64,000 nucleotides of DNA from Nemophila menziesii (GCA_029959085.1 JARWIR010000047.1:4340001-4404000), one strand, 5' to 3'; positions 47,799 to 59,956 are shown, numbered from the stretch's first letter. The notes: generated by a model not told the origin, from the sequence alone. A program made the numbers and translations.

Positions 47799-47811
47799 TG
47801 GTATTAAAGAC
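47799..47811 (+). other. degenerate tRNA-Met primer binding site
   Basis: TGGTATTAAAGAC matches the copia site TGGTATCAGAGCC with a few changes, between an LTR end and a gag start. Confidence 0.55.
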
Positions 47812-47851
47812 TAACTTTAGTATATTACCTTAGCGTAATTAAGTTAACGAC

Positions 47852-49712
47852 ATGGAAGCTAATCATTGGGTAGGTTTATTCATTATCTTTGTACGTACAA
47901 ATTATAACAATTGGAAGAAGAGGATTAAGTTACATCTTCGATGTTTTGATTATGAGCTATGTGAAATTACCAATAAAGGACCTTATGTTCCTTACAAGAA
48001 AACCAATGATGATGCGGGAGAAACTGTGATCACCAATCAAGTGAAGTCGAGAGAAGAACTTACTAAGGAAGATAACATCATGTTCTCAAAAAATACTAGA
48101 GTTTTGAAGACATTGATTTGTGGATTATTCAAACTAGAGTATAGCATTGTCAGCGAATGTGAATCGACATTCAAAATTCGGGAGGGTCTTTAATTATCTT
48201 ATGAATGAGCTATTACCATCAAAGAAACAAAGGTCGGGATATACATTATCCAATACGAAACATTCAAGATGAAGGCTAGAGAGAATCTAAAATATATGCA
48301 TAAAAGGTTCAACGCTATTGCCAGCAATCTTGGTTCCCTTTGAAAATTTTATCCAAACTATAAACTTTGTAGAAATTATATGGGTTCTCTTCAAAGGAGT
48401 ACAAGCTAAAAGTCGTTTGCAAACTAATGAGGAAAGAAATCGCCTAACAAGGAGAAGACTGGTGTAGTAGAATACGTGAGTGAAGGACCAAGTTATGATG
48501 AATCTGTCACCATGTATGCCAAGAAACTTGTGAAACACAAAAGATATAAAGATCATGGTACATCAAGCAAGCCCATCGAAAACTATGGCAAAGATTTCAA
48601 GAAGGATGAACAAACTTGTTATCATTGTCACAAGAATAGACACATCAAAGATAATATCTATAAGTCCCTAAAAGAAATGTCGAACAAACCTTTAAATGCA
48701 TCTTCGGATGATAAAACTGCAAGACAAAGTGATGAGGATGATTATGTGGCCAAAAATGTTGTTTTACCATTAAGAAAGACAATGATGTGGTAAACTCTAA
48801 TCCTAACTTATTTTTATCTCAAATAATTAAAATGATGATATTGAAATTGCTTATGTGCGTTTTTGCGTGACTATAAAAACTCTCTCAACACTAAAAATAT
48901 ATTAGCAAAAGACTCAAAAACATTTCAAAAACAAAACAAACAGTTTGTAATACTTTTACAAACCTCTTTGAAAATCAGTGATGAACTTGAGGCTATGTTG
49001 TATAAATAGTCGCCTAGGTGTACCTAGGCACTGCCTAGTAGTCAACTCACCACTCAGCCGCCTAAGTTTAGTAAAAATATTGGTATTTTTTTCTAGCGCT
49101 TTAGTTACTGTGGAAGAGGCGCCTTGACGCCGATTATTGCAAAAAAATGGCCGCCTAGGTCCTCATTTTATTTTTCTTACTCTCGAGAATACTTTAATTT
49201 ATATTATAACTCTAATTTTCAGATTTTAGTATTTAGTATAGTGTTGTTAGATGAATTTTATTACTTAAATAATTAAAATTATTACAATTACTAGATATGT
49301 ATTATTAAATACATAAAATTGAATAGCGAGACTCAAAACTGCCCAATCCCGCTTAGTCCTCGAGTAATCTAGCATAGGTATTAGTCCCCGATCAACCGTT
49401 TAGGCCGTAAAAAATGATAACTACAACATAGATTTGAGGATGAAACTACCATCATTGAAAAAGAAAACTCTATGATTTTAGAAAAAGTAAGCGATTTAGA
49501 AGAAGTTGTTATGAAATTTACAAATGGAATTAAAACTTTTATCTAATGTTGGGAAGCTAAGGGTGTTTTGGGATTTGATCCTTTTATTAAATAAAAGTTC
49601 TCAAAAACATTTTTTTTTAAAAGCATCTAATAAGGCTTCTACTTCCACCCCATCCATTTCAAAAAATATCATATCTAGTTGGAAACAGCAACGACGTTAT
49701 CGTCAGTTGTAA
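47852..49712 (+). pseudogene. copia gag remnant
   Basis: Begins ATGGAAGCTAATCATTGGGT. The N-terminal frame (47852-48193) aligns in order with the intact gag: NNWKKRIKLHLRCFDYELCE for the WKKKMEIHV block, then KGPYVPY, and LKTLICGLFKLEYSIVSECE for the MNILINGLSVTEYARVSEC block. Frameshifts and stops follow. The CCHC knuckle is retained with changes (CYHCHKNRHIKDN, about 48614-48655; the final Cys is lost). A coiled-coil region (ENSMILEKVSDLEEVVMKF) is at about 49455-49525. It is interrupted by a 439-bp element. No pol is seen after it. Confidence 0.8.
48993..49431. mobile_element. 439-bp non-autonomous hAT-like element
   Basis: Terminal inverted repeats CTATGTTGTA (48993-49002) and TACAACATAG (49422-49431) are perfect over 10 bp. 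Flanking 8-bp direct repeats are ACTTGAGG (48985-48992) and ATTTGAGG (49432-49439), with one mismatch. Eight-base duplications are typical of hAT elements. The interior has CCTAGGC-type and GCCGCC motifs and no coding capacity. It split the gag remnant inside its coiled-coil codons. Confidence 0.8.
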
Positions 49713-49719
49713 AGTGATT

Positions 49720-50165
49720 ATTTTAATTCGATTTTATGTATTTTTATTATTGAAGATCTTAATTTTTCTTGTAGGCTAAGAATTTATTTTTTTATCATAT
49801 AAATTAAGTGCATTTTTTATACTGTAAATTTTATTAATCAATAAAAATTTAGTATTATTTTTGTTTAAATTATGTCATTTTTAGTATTTTTTGAACATAC
49901 ACATTTAAAAAGTTACGCATCATACTTGAACATTTTCAAGTATATTCAAAGAATTTTTAAGTTTATTTAGAGACTTTCATACTCAAACATTTTTTAATAC
50001 TAAGACTCACATACTCATAGATAATCTAAGTATACTCGAGTGGCGATACCAGTAGAGGGAGGTGATTATTGACTGTGAATAATGTTTATATGATTTTTAT
50101 TTTATTTTAGCATGTTTTAGTATTTACCTATCTATAAATTTATTATTGGTGGACTCTAAAGAATT
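49720..50165. other. AT-rich spacer, no feature seen
   Basis: No recognisable gene or element end. It may be the decayed interior of the copia remnant. Confidence 0.4.
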
Positions 50166-50278
50166 TTTTTTTCACATATTCTGTAAATTGAATCTTTATA
50201 ATTGGCTAAAGAAATTTAATATTCAGTAAAATAGGAGGGAAAGAAAACAAGCCTTTGCAAAATTGATAATCCAAAGAA
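50166..50278. repeat. diverged duplicate block 1
   Basis: Shares text with 53008-53127: TGTAAATTGAA...TTTATA, AAAGAAATT, AAAATAGGA..GAAA, CAAA..TAGATAATTCAGAGAAG (here TTGATAATCCAAAGAAG). Probably two ends of one old duplication or element. Confidence 0.4.
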
Positions 50279-50855
50279 GAAGTCCCGGTAACATTTCTTT
50301 GAAAATGCAGCAAAGGCCCCTGATCTTTGAAATTATTCGAGATGACCCTGCATGTTCCATTTTGCACAATGGTGACTATTTTTTAACATTTCTGTCAGTT
50401 GATCTGGCGCCATTTCAGCGCCATGTAACAATCATATCTTCTCCACCTCAACACGTAAACAGTATTTAAACATCATTTTTTAATACCTTCTTCTTCTTCC
50501 TCCATCTACCCAAAAAATATAGTTGCCACACATGTCCATTCTCCACCATCATCAATCGGCTTGACTACTCCATCAACAGTAGAAGAATTATTTTTCTTGA
50601 TCTAATCATTAAATCAGTCAAGAATCATGATAATGCATAAGGTGTTTTATAGCATCTGATTTCCAATCTTAAATCACACCCATGATCTGACATTATTAAT
50701 ATTAACTTTCAAGATATCTTCACTTTGAAATTAAGACAAGTTTTCATTAAAACATACAATTTGTAACGTAAATATAGTTTTAAATATACAAAATAAACTA
50801 GCACCTGATCCTTTGATTTTTCTTTCTAAAATTAGTTGGCCAAGCCGGTAAACGA

Positions 50856-51200
50856 TTGCTTCTAGTTCTTCTTCTTCTTTTTTCCCCAAGTTTCGTTGTA
50901 CTTAGTCATTCTCTGCTACTGGTGGCGTTAGAGTTAACTTCTCCGCCACGTGTTCGTAATAACCTTTTGTCTATTTTCACTTTAGATAACACCACCATCT
51001 CCACCACATCCGTCACCTTCGCGGCTGATAAAATTCTCCTCTTCCCAAACCCATTAACCACATACATTTTTCAACAAAGCTTTCAAAAAAAGACCTTTTT
51101 TGAGTCCAAAAAAGAAAAAAACTTCGAAGACGTCAAAATTTTTGACAAAAACTACAAAATTGCCTCTTGTGTAATCTGTTCAGAGATTATAGAAGAATAA
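50856..51200 (+). CDS. hypothetical reading frame, unrecognised
   Basis: 114 codons with a hydrophobic Leu/Val-rich start (LLLVLLLLFSPSFVVLSHSL), then a polar, Lys-rich end. I do not recognise the sequence. The frame opens at a non-ATG codon and no splice signal is convincing, so it may be a decayed exon. It is followed at 51300-51569 by an acidic frame that could belong to the same locus. Confidence 0.25.
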   Translation: MLLVLLLLFSPSFVVLSHSLLLVALELTSPPRVRNNLLSIFTLDNTTISTTSVTFAADKILLFPNPLTTYIFQQSFQKKTFFESKKEKNFEDVKIFDKNYKIASCVICSEIIEE

Positions 51201-51389
51201 ATTGTTAAAATACCATTTCAACTACAATTCCAAAGCTAGTGAAAGACTGTATATCTAGAATCAAACCCAAAAAGAGCTACACGAGGAATGAAGGAAATCA
51301 CTGGTGATATAACTGATGATGGATTGTTAAGAATGTTAAGAGTGATAAAGAAGGATTAAAACCAGCGAGACATCAAAATTCAGATAAAG

Positions 51390-51569
51390 AGGAAGTTGAT
51401 AATTTTCAGGCTATTAAAGAAGCTGACGAATCTGATGAAGGAGCGGAGACAGGTGGCACCGGTGATGAAAGTGACGAGGATGATTCCGAGGCGGTGATGA
51501 ATATTCTGCCAAGAAATAGAGAGGTTTCGGAAGGTTCTGGTGACGATGATTCTGATTCTGATTCTTGAA
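51390..51569 (+). pseudogene. acidic C-terminal exon-like frame
   Basis: Open frame with DNFQAIKEADESDEGAETGG, then SDEDDSEAVMNILPRNREVS and DDDSDSDS before a TGA stop. The composition and end suggest a real protein C-terminus of a nuclear or charged protein. I cannot name the family. There is no obvious ATG nearby; upstream frames contain stops. Confidence 0.35.
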
Positions 51570-52419
51570 ATAGTTTAAAAAAAATTAATGATAGATAAAT
51601 GTTGAGTATGTGGCGCCACGTGTTGTTGATAGAAATATTAAAAAAGTAGCCACTGTTGTCTTAAAAGGAAACATAAAGGGGCATCTCGAAGAATATTATA
51701 GATCAAGTGTCTCTGCTGCATTTTCAGAAAAAATTAAAGACCGTGGTCTTCACCCTATTAACATAGATAGAGATAGAAAGATGGCAACAACAGTATTCCA
51801 TCCTATCAGAATAAAAAAGATTTTATAATTTCTTACAATAACAAGAGTAACTTTTTTATTAATTTTTTGCTTAGGGGGAAAATCACCCTTTTAAAATCAC
51901 AGTGATATTGAGGGACCTAATAATAAAAATTCTACACAGGATTAGAGTTGGTGAGTCAAAGTCTGGTTGGTCCAAACCAAAAAGTTCACGACAGAGAATA
52001 TTGCAATAAACTAAGAGAGAGATCTTTGGTGGTATCATTAGTTCATTACCTATACGGATATACATGGCGATACACAATAGGTTTTACAATTATCAAACAC
52101 ATTAGTTTCTATAACTAACTACAACTATAGCAATATTATACTTTTCTGCTGCCTATAATTATTTGTCTTGGGTTATCTTAATTTTATATCCGGCAATTAT
52201 TTCCGATTAATATCTAACTTCGTTATATAAAGGAACCATGAGAGAAGTTTTTATATTTAGTAATTGATCACAAGATAAATTATGCACATACAATCTGCTG
52301 TCCAGCAATGTCTTGGTTAAGGGAAATGAAAAGAGGTGCGTAATAGCGGCATGTATATAGCAGATTTGGCTTGATCAAAATGTAAGAATTTTTATCCTGC
52401 CGCTAGAGAGAAGGGGATT

Positions 52420-52880
52420 AGTTACGTCCGCGAATAATGTCCTCGTGAAATGGATGAAAGCGGAAAACGAAGTAAAATAAAATATAAACGGGTCTTTTAA
52501 CGCGGAAAATCTGTAGTCGGAATAGTAATGGAGATTATTTGGGTGGTTTTGCGGGTACGTGTATCGCACGTACGGGTTTTAAATCAGAATTGCTTGCATT
52601 ACATATTGGATTGAATATGGCCGTGGTTATACTTCGCTTTGATCAAAACTGACTCGAGTAAGTTGCACACACTAGAGAAGGATGGTGTGAACTCAAGAGA
52701 CTTTTCGGGTGATATTATACGTGTTTGTCGAGATATTTTAACAACTAAGGTGCATTTTGCCTTAGTATGGAGTTTTCGCGAATCTAATAAAGACGGATGA
52801 CAAAATTTGAAGCAACTAGTTCAGAAGGAGCGATTTTGTATAAGGATCCACCCGAAAGTTTAAAGTAGTGGCTTACCAGA
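52420..52880 (+). pseudogene. RNase H-like domain remnant (RVT_3 type)
   Basis: Across two frame changes the order fits the plant RNase H-like domain: WMKAENEVK then NGSFNAENL (about 52440-52511), RNSNGDYLGGFAGTCIARTG (from about 52515), KSELLALHIGLNMAV (about 52582-52627), a DS pair with LHTLEKDG, and CRDILTT..FALVWSFRESN (about 52718-52790) ending at TGA. RVT_3 domains occur in plant LINE retrotransposons and derived genes. The stop in VK*NI and the frame breaks show it is dead. No reverse transcriptase is seen upstream. Confidence 0.65.
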
Positions 52881-53007
52881 GATCGTTATGGCTGAGTTGT
52901 GTCAGGTACGTATACAATTAGTCAATAAATTTTAGGAAATGTATATTTACTGTTTGTTTAGACATCTTATCCTCGATAACATAATATATATATAATATAT
53001 ATATTCC

Positions 53008-53127
53008 ATTCTCATTTATTGTAAATTGAACTTTATATATGGATAAAGAAATTGAATATAGGATTCGTAAAATAGGAAGAAAAAGAGATTAACCTTAGCA
53101 AACTCTAGATAATTCAGAGAAGAGAAA
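53008..53127. repeat. diverged duplicate block 2
   Basis: Counterpart of 50166-50278, same orientation. Just after it, AGAGATAGAAAGATGGCAAC (about 53151) also recurs from 51768, so a second short piece of the same duplication follows. Confidence 0.4.
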
Positions 53128-53161
53128 GAAAAGAGAAATGAACATATATAGAGATAGAAAG

Positions 53162-53272
53162 ATGGCAACAACTGTATTCCTTCAGTTATACAAAACATTC
53201 CCAAGAAAATCATCTCTTTCAGAGCTTTGGCTTTTCTTTCTTCGCCTTCATTCTCCAGCAAGCAACAATTAA
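53162..53272 (+). pseudogene. short frame starting MATTVFLQLYKTFPRKSSLS
   Basis: Thirty-six codons from ATG, hydroxylated and basic at the start, ending AASNN-like then TAA. It could be a transit-peptide exon, but no continuation is visible. The first 10 codons have a diverged copy at 51781 (ATGGCAACAACAGTATTCC). Confidence 0.25.
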
Positions 53273-53279
53273 TATTATA

Positions 53280-54360
53280 GTCAAAGCAAAGCCTGGGTGC
53301 TGTTTGTGTGATGGTCTCAATGAAAACTTATTTATGCTTCCTCTCTTTCTAGCCCTCATTCCCTTCATCACGTTGATCTTCACGTAATTATCCTTCTGGG
53401 TAGTGTAATTATATTCACTTCTTATCACAGTGCATTGTAAATTACTCTTCAGAAATTAGTAAATTACGTTACACAAAGAGTAGTATGTGTAAATGTGGGC
53501 TTAGGTTGGTGTGTTAGGAGGCTCGATAACATGGGTAGTATACTATAAGCTGTGATTATCAGTAAATTTCGAGTATAGTTTATGAGATATGTATATATAG
53601 CCTTTACTCAATTTGTATGTATAGGCAAGTGGTGTGACATAGATGTTTCTATTTTTTTTTGTTTATAAGGTGAGGGATATTACAATGAATTTTGTATGGG
53701 AAAAAGCAATATGAGACACCAGTTTCACCCAACATTCTTTTGGATGGAACTGAGGTTTGTGTCGTTTCATTCTTTCCTAATTCTCAATTATATTTGATTT
53801 TTCTTTATCATTCTTGTAAACATTTATTTTCTTGAATTCTGATCTTACTTTTGTGTATATCTAATAATATGTAGGAGATACTTTCAAGATTATCTCCTCG
53901 CCTCGGAGTTGAAATGATCCACAAGAAGATTGCAAGTGCATTCAGTTAGAAGTATTTTTCTTATTAAACTTCTCATCAATTTATATTCACATATCACACG
54001 ACTGATATTCAATATTACTCCGCATATATTACATTCAATAGCTAATGTTAAACTTTTCTATTTGAGAAAGAAATTTATCATAGTTGTTACTATATTGAGT
54101 AATATTTTTTATTCTTTTCAAAATAAGCAATCGATGTATTGCATAATACTTAATCATTATCTAGGCGTTTATATGTTTTTATTTAAAGTTATATTCATGC
54201 TTTAATCTATCCAACCGAAAAAAAGAAATCGAAAAATCCCCTCCGATTGAAAAAGGAATAATACAATACAGTCAAAATTTAATTTGTCGCCCTCTGAATA
54301 ATATATAAAAATAGAAAAATAAGAAAAGTGTAGATTTAGACAGTGCACTCTAAATTTTGA
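53280..54360. other. spacer, no feature seen
   Basis: AT-rich DNA with no recognisable gene, RNA or element end. Confidence 0.4.
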
Positions 54361-54379
54361 GAGAAAGAAGTGAAGAGCA

Positions 54380-56673
54380 ATGGAGACACAGATAAGGAAT
54401 GTTTTGAAATCGCGATTACAGCATTTAGGAGAAAATGCTGAGTAATTCTCTCTCTCTCAAACATCTTTGTATATACACACACTTATATGCTTATACATCT
54501 ATAATATAATTTTATAATATTGTAAATGCTAAACCCTAGACAAACCCCTAATAAACTTTTAGCGCAGTCATTGTACTATTATATCAATTTCGAAAGCTTA
54601 ATCTGTGGTCATTTCTGGGGTGGAGTTAGCCCTCCGAATATTTGTTCTTCGTTATAATTGCACTGTTGGTCCTATTTTATGCAAAGATTGTTGTATAGAT
54701 CATATTTTATCACCAATTTTTTTTAAAGTTATGGTCAGTATGTTTAATTCATTGGCTTTCTGTGTTAGATATTATATGTTTGATTTTCTGCCTTTCATAT
54801 CTGTGTTTTAAAAAATATATATATAAAATGTGAGGGTTTATGACTCTATCATCACCCCTGGGTTTTGGTCACTCCAATTTTTCTTTGCAAAATTCAATTG
54901 GTATACCTATTTAACTCATGACTATATTTTCCAAGATGTGGTACATAAATTGAAGTTGGGGTTATTTTTTAACTATGTGTTCATCTAATACAGATCCTTG
55001 TCTTTGATGGGGTAAGAAGATTATTAGAGAAAGACATGGGTCTTGAAATAAATGCCTTAGATGAGCATAAGAAACTCATTGAGGAAATAACTGAGAAGGT
55101 AAAATATGATTTTCCTACAAATTGTTTGCAAAAATTATTGACTTGTCAAGTAGTATATTACTAAATTCTAATTTTGTTAGTGTATTTATTTTTGATTCTG
55201 CAATAAATATTTTATCGATTCCATTACTATAAATTACATAACGGTATCATGTTTGTGTTGCCAGTTTATGGAGGGTCAAGATGATGACTCTATAGATACT
55301 CAAATTCCTAAGATATCTGGGAGTAAAATCAAAGAGGTTGTTTGGGAAAGAGCTTCTCACATTGAAGACAACTCTGAGTATGTATCTCTATATCTTATAA
55401 ATTTCTTTACATTCTTTGTTTATATTTTATTTATTACATTCCGGTAACATAATTTTGTAGGACAATAACACCTTCTGATGTGCGAAGACTACTAGAAGAA
55501 GATATGGGCTTCCTAAAAACTCTCTAGATCCCTTCAAGAACTTCATATCTACTGAAATAGATGAGGTATATTAAAATTTCTATATATACTTGCATCGGCA
55601 TATGTGGGCCTGAAGAAACGTAAAGTAGATGAAAAAGAGGTGTCTGTTTCGAACAAGAAGTAGAAAAAAGTTGTTAAGAAGCCATCCAAAGGTGATGAAG
55701 ATAGTTCATTGCCTGAAATATATTTGGAAAGGCCTTCTAAGGTGAGAGATCTTTTTAATATGATGAATCAATATGTGTATTTATTTGATTAGTCGATGAA
55801 TTTGTATTAATCTGAATTGCAGAGTAAAGAAGTTGCGACTCCTGGATATGGGAAGCATGTGGAAAATTTAAGATCGATTTTTAAAACTTTTTGGAATAAG
55901 GTTTATGTTTATTGGATTTATTATTAAATATTAATTTTGTCTTCTAAAAATTGTACTTGTGAACTTTTTGCATTGGTGAAAAGTGTTCCTCCATCACTAT
56001 ACAAGAAAGAAAAGCAGGTGGTTGATGAAAAGCGTGAAGATTTCTTGATTAATGAGTTAGAGGATATTTTATCGAGAGAGGGGCTCTCTAAAAATCCTTC
56101 CGAGAAAGGTATCGTTATGTAAAATTCTGATATAAATTTATACATTTAATATATTTTATGAGTTAATATGATTTTTGTCTTTTTTCAGAGATTAAGGAGG
56201 TTAAAAAGAGAAAAGAAACAGCAAAGATCTTGGAGGGATTGATTTAGGTAATATTGTGTCAAGTTCTCGAAGGACTTCTGTTTCAACTAGTTTTATGGCG
56301 CATCCAAAATCTAAAGCTCGTGCTAAAGAAGAAGATGATGCTAAATCTATTATGAAGAGTGTGAATGATGATTCCGATAAGGAAGTGCAAAGGAAAACGA
56401 AGAAAAAGAAGAGGATGGAACTAAAGAAGAAGAAGATGATGAAGAGGAAAAGGATAAAGTGGAAGATTATGAAATTGTGAGTGAAGAAGAATATAATGAA
56501 GGTATGTTCACAATCTTATCGTAATGAAGGTTTTATGTGTTTGCTTATAAGCTTATTAATTTTGCTCAATCACAAAAATCCCCTAAAGAATATTTGAACT
56601 ATGATGATAGACTATTTGTTACATGATTTTAAATCCTTTTTCTTTGTTGCTGATGATGAGGACAGTGACTACT
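54380..56673 (+). pseudogene. DEK_C-domain gene, copy E (most complete)
   Basis: The only copy with a matching exon 1 (54380-54441, METQIRNVLKSRLQHLGENA then E, donor GTAATT). Exon 2 (54994-55098) reads VRRLLEKDMGLEINALDEHK and more, but has lost one base in TTTGATGGGGTAAG (others GATGGGAGTAAG). Exon 3 (55265-55377) is MEGQDDDSIDTQIPKISGSK ... RASHIEDNSE. Exon 4 (55461-55565) lacks one A before CTCTAGATCCC. Exon 5 has a TAG in AAGAAGTAGAAA. Exon 6 (55823-55900) has PGYGKHVENLRSIFKTF, exon 7 (about 55983-56109) has the [19 protein letters not shown] block, and exon 8 starts at 56189 with another one-base loss. The final codons (about 56651-56673) end in GACAGTGAC. At least three frameshifts and one nonsense codon make this a pseudogene unless the assembly is wrong. 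Confidence 0.7.
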
Positions 56674-56679
56674 GAATCT

Positions 56680-58500
56680 TGGTACCTTTTTTCGCAGACA
56701 TTTTTAAACATAAAATTGATAAACTACTTTTGGTTATTTTTATATGTTAAGCTACACCAATTAATTCTGGATATGATTTTCTTGTTTTTTCTAGTTATGA
56801 TTTTCTTGTAAACATTGAGCGCTTAACTTGCTCTTATTGCTATAATTTCCATGCTCGTTTATTCGTGTGCTTAATTATTAGATCTTTTGTGTTTTGGGGC
56901 CTCATATGTATATAATTTAGAATTATGGGCTTTTATACGAGTATCCTTTATACAAATCTACTTCTCTAGCCTTAGAAGATAGTTTTCCAACCTTAGCTCG
57001 GACCTTTACTGTCCATACCTTTACCCTAGTTCAGATATCCGACAATCCTTTTTTATGCAGAAGACAGACGGGTTTCTCATTCTATTGAGCATATAAAAGG
57101 CATGTTTTTTTATCATTCTCAGTTCCTCTCCTCACCTACTTTTGAAATCATCTCTAGAACAAAAAGGAAAACCATATAGCCTCTTAGTCTCATTGCTAAT
57201 CGATATGACTAGAACCAAGAATGCAAATCGATCAAGTTCTCCAGTACCATCAATGTCTGACTTGAGTGTAGAGTTTCATGGCTATTACAACAACGAGCAA
57301 AAGGAACCATACAATGATGATGGTATCCTTATGTGAACTTGGAGTTACAAAAATTAGATAGGTTTTCAAGGCATACGATCCTTTACTCAAGCGTCATGTT
57401 TTTAGAGCGCATTTATGAAATTCATATTTTATATCCCTTCTTAATCATCAAGGGTTTGTAAACTTCCTAGATATTGAAGGTTCCACTACGAGTGTCTAAT
57501 CCAAGAATTTTATTGAAACCTTTAGTAAAGTCCTTGTAGTCGTCGTCTTTAAGTCTTAAAGTAAAAGCGGGGTGGATATTAACTCTAGCCAGCTTGTTAG
57601 TCATCATTGCGAGGGATAGGCGGTAATATAGTCTATTTATATGATATTTACCTACTCTTTTGCATTAAGACAAAGTAGCTCATTCGTAGCCCGTTGTCTT
57701 CATATCTCATATGTAATACACCCATCACAAGACTATTCATGTGCATTATGGATTAAGTCTAGGTTGTATTTTTCAAGATGTCAACGTATCCAGAATTTTT
57801 TATGTCATTCAATAACTAGTCGAATTATGACTACTTTTTTACAGTTTAATTATTTTTTAAATAGATTCAATCCAACACAATGATGGAACAGTTTATGGTG
57901 CATCTTTTGATGGAACTGTGAGTTGCATCAAATAAACCACTTTATTATATGTAATGCAGCAAATCTGTACCTAGGGATCAACATTGCAAAGTTAAATATA
58001 TTTTTTATAAATGTAGCTATTTTCGGTAAAAGGACAAATGGTGCAATTAATAAAATTTTGATTATGGTGGCGCGCAAAGGTTTGGTGCACCACTATATAT
58101 GAAATAGCCGAATATATAACTGTGTTTCAAAAAATTTAAAAGAAACTCATTGTATACACTGAAATTGCAAATCTTTCCCTCATCAGCAGGGACTAATGGT
58201 GCAACATTTTATTATAAATAATAGTTATATTTTATATATATTGAATTGCATAACTAATATACCAAATATGCTATTTATGAATCATAATTATGTATATATG
58301 GTAGATCAAGGATTTGATCTACCACACAAAATTAATTACGGTCTTCGATTAATAGACCAAAATTATTCTTTCTTTTGGACTTTGATTAATTTCTCAGGAT
58401 TTGAGAGCATGCACCAAACATTTACGGTCTAAAAAATAAAAAACCAAAGAAAAGCGTAAAACAAAAAATATTAGCTAACTCTACTAAAGGATTAAACACA
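56680..58500. other. spacer with no recognisable gene
   Basis: No known domain or element end was identified. Short frames near 57142-57336 and 57641-57883 are not similar to anything I recognise. The right part may be decayed interior of the LTR element whose primer site is at 58516-58534. Confidence 0.4.
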
Positions 58501-58515
58501 GGGGTCACACACTAT

Positions 58516-58534
58516 AATCCCCGGCAACGGCACC
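58516..58534 (-). other. tRNA-Asp type primer binding site
   Basis: The plus strand reads ATCCCCGGCAACGGCACCA, matching the 3' end of plant tRNA-Asp except for one base (GCACCA for GCGCCA). The primer site is therefore on the minus strand. It lies seven bases left of the LTR start. Confidence 0.65.
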
Positions 58535-58541
58535 AAAAACT

Positions 58542-59614
58542 TGATCACTCCTAGAGTGTGATATAAATCTATATTAAAGGTGAGAAACGACTACTGCAAG
58601 TGTAGGGGTCGTCCAAGTAATAGTTAGTAAATACGGTTTAATCGTCTCCACAGGGATTGCTAGGTGAAATAGGGGTGTTTAGCAAATCGAAAGAATTAAT
58701 TGCAGTATAAAATATAATAAAAGATAAAGATATGTTTGTTTTGTTTTTAGATTAAGACATACTAGACAAAATAAAATAAATTAACTAAAGGATTAACTTA
58801 ATGCAAATTAAAATAAAGACAGTAAAGACTAATGAAGTAGATGCAAATATGAGAAAGGTACTTGAGTCTCGCTAGGGATCCATCTAAGATAATATATTTA
58901 ATATTTTCGTTTAATGGACAAGTTGATAATTCTATACTAGTCGGGGCTCTGATATCCTCCTAACTCCCGCCAGGGTAGACTTAGGAGGCAATCCTACGGT
59001 ATTACAGACCACGTCAGGACAACTATAAGCTACTTTCAGATGAATTAAGTGATAACCCATTGGCTGCATGATTAGTCAAGCCCGTCATGATCAATGATGA
59101 ACACCACACATTTATTAATTAGTTATGTAATTAAACCCCCATCCTTTTCGGGATTATCACCATTACTAGTGAATAGCCTAAAAAAAATAACCTAATTCTA
59201 ATCCCAGGTAAATTAAAATAATTAAGTAAGCATGAACCAATAAAAAATATGAAATACCTAACTTCAATTAAATTAATCAAACCCAAATTCGAAAAAACAT
59301 TAAATTAAAGAAACTAAGGCTTAACTCAGTACCCGATACTCAAGTACTAAATATTTATCTCATATTTAAACAAAGAAAAATTAAGAAATTAATATTACAC
59401 ATGATTCCTAAAAACAAAAATAAAATATGATTTCTAATTAGAAGAATGAAATAACTATTGTTGAAGAAAAACAGATTCTCCAACTCTTACTCTTGCTTCT
59501 GCCTCTTCCTCGTGTCATAAAATTGAAATAAAATAAAGATTACTGCTTTTAAGATTAGGAAGATTTATATAGGTCTTAAAAATGGATTGAGTCCTTACTT
59601 TAATTGAATAAATG
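58542..59614 (-). mobile_element. 5' LTR part of a Ty3/gypsy-like element, cut by the CACTA transposon
   Basis: Begins TGATCACTCCTAGAGTGTGA next to the primer site. Contains the TCGTCTCCACAGGGATTG text common in plant LTRs near their inner end. On the minus strand a TATA box (ATATAAAT) lies at 59570-59563, with R-U5 running toward lower coordinates. The U3 part would lie to the right, where the CACTA terminus begins at about 59615, so the LTR appears to be interrupted. No gag or pol is recognisable to the left. Confidence 0.5.
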
Positions 59615-59633
59615 CACTACTCCCGCATTAGCC

Positions 59634-59956
59634 TCTCGCGACTAATGTTCTAGCGACTACGCGCTGTAGTCGCTAAAGAGCATAGCCTCTAGCGACTACT
59701 ACAATTTAACGACTACAGGTAAGTTTTATCGACTACAACGTAGTCGTTAGTAATTTTGGCGTTTAACGACTACATGAAGTAGTCGTTAATACTTACCACG
59801 TAGTCGCGAGTGATTTTTGTAATTTTTAATTTATTTTCCACCGCCATTAAGTAGTCGATAGATATTATAGTTTCTAACGACTACTTTGTGTAGTCGTTAG
59901 TAGTTATTTCTAACGACTACCATTTAGTCTTTAGCGACTACACGTGTAGTCGCGAA
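59634..59956. promoter_or_regulatory. subterminal CGACTAC/GTAGTCG motif block
   Basis: Eight CGACTAC and seven GTAGTCG copies (mostly within TAACGACTAC or GTAGTCGTTA) occur in about 320 bp, in both orientations and at irregular spacing. Such blocks are where the second En/Spm protein (TnpA type) binds to bring the ends together; binding here is inferred. Confidence 0.8.

Noticed and set aside
49008..49160. CCTAGGC and GGCGCC motifs as an rRNA or tRNA gene
   Set aside because: No cloverleaf or conserved boxes; they lie inside the 439-bp transposon.
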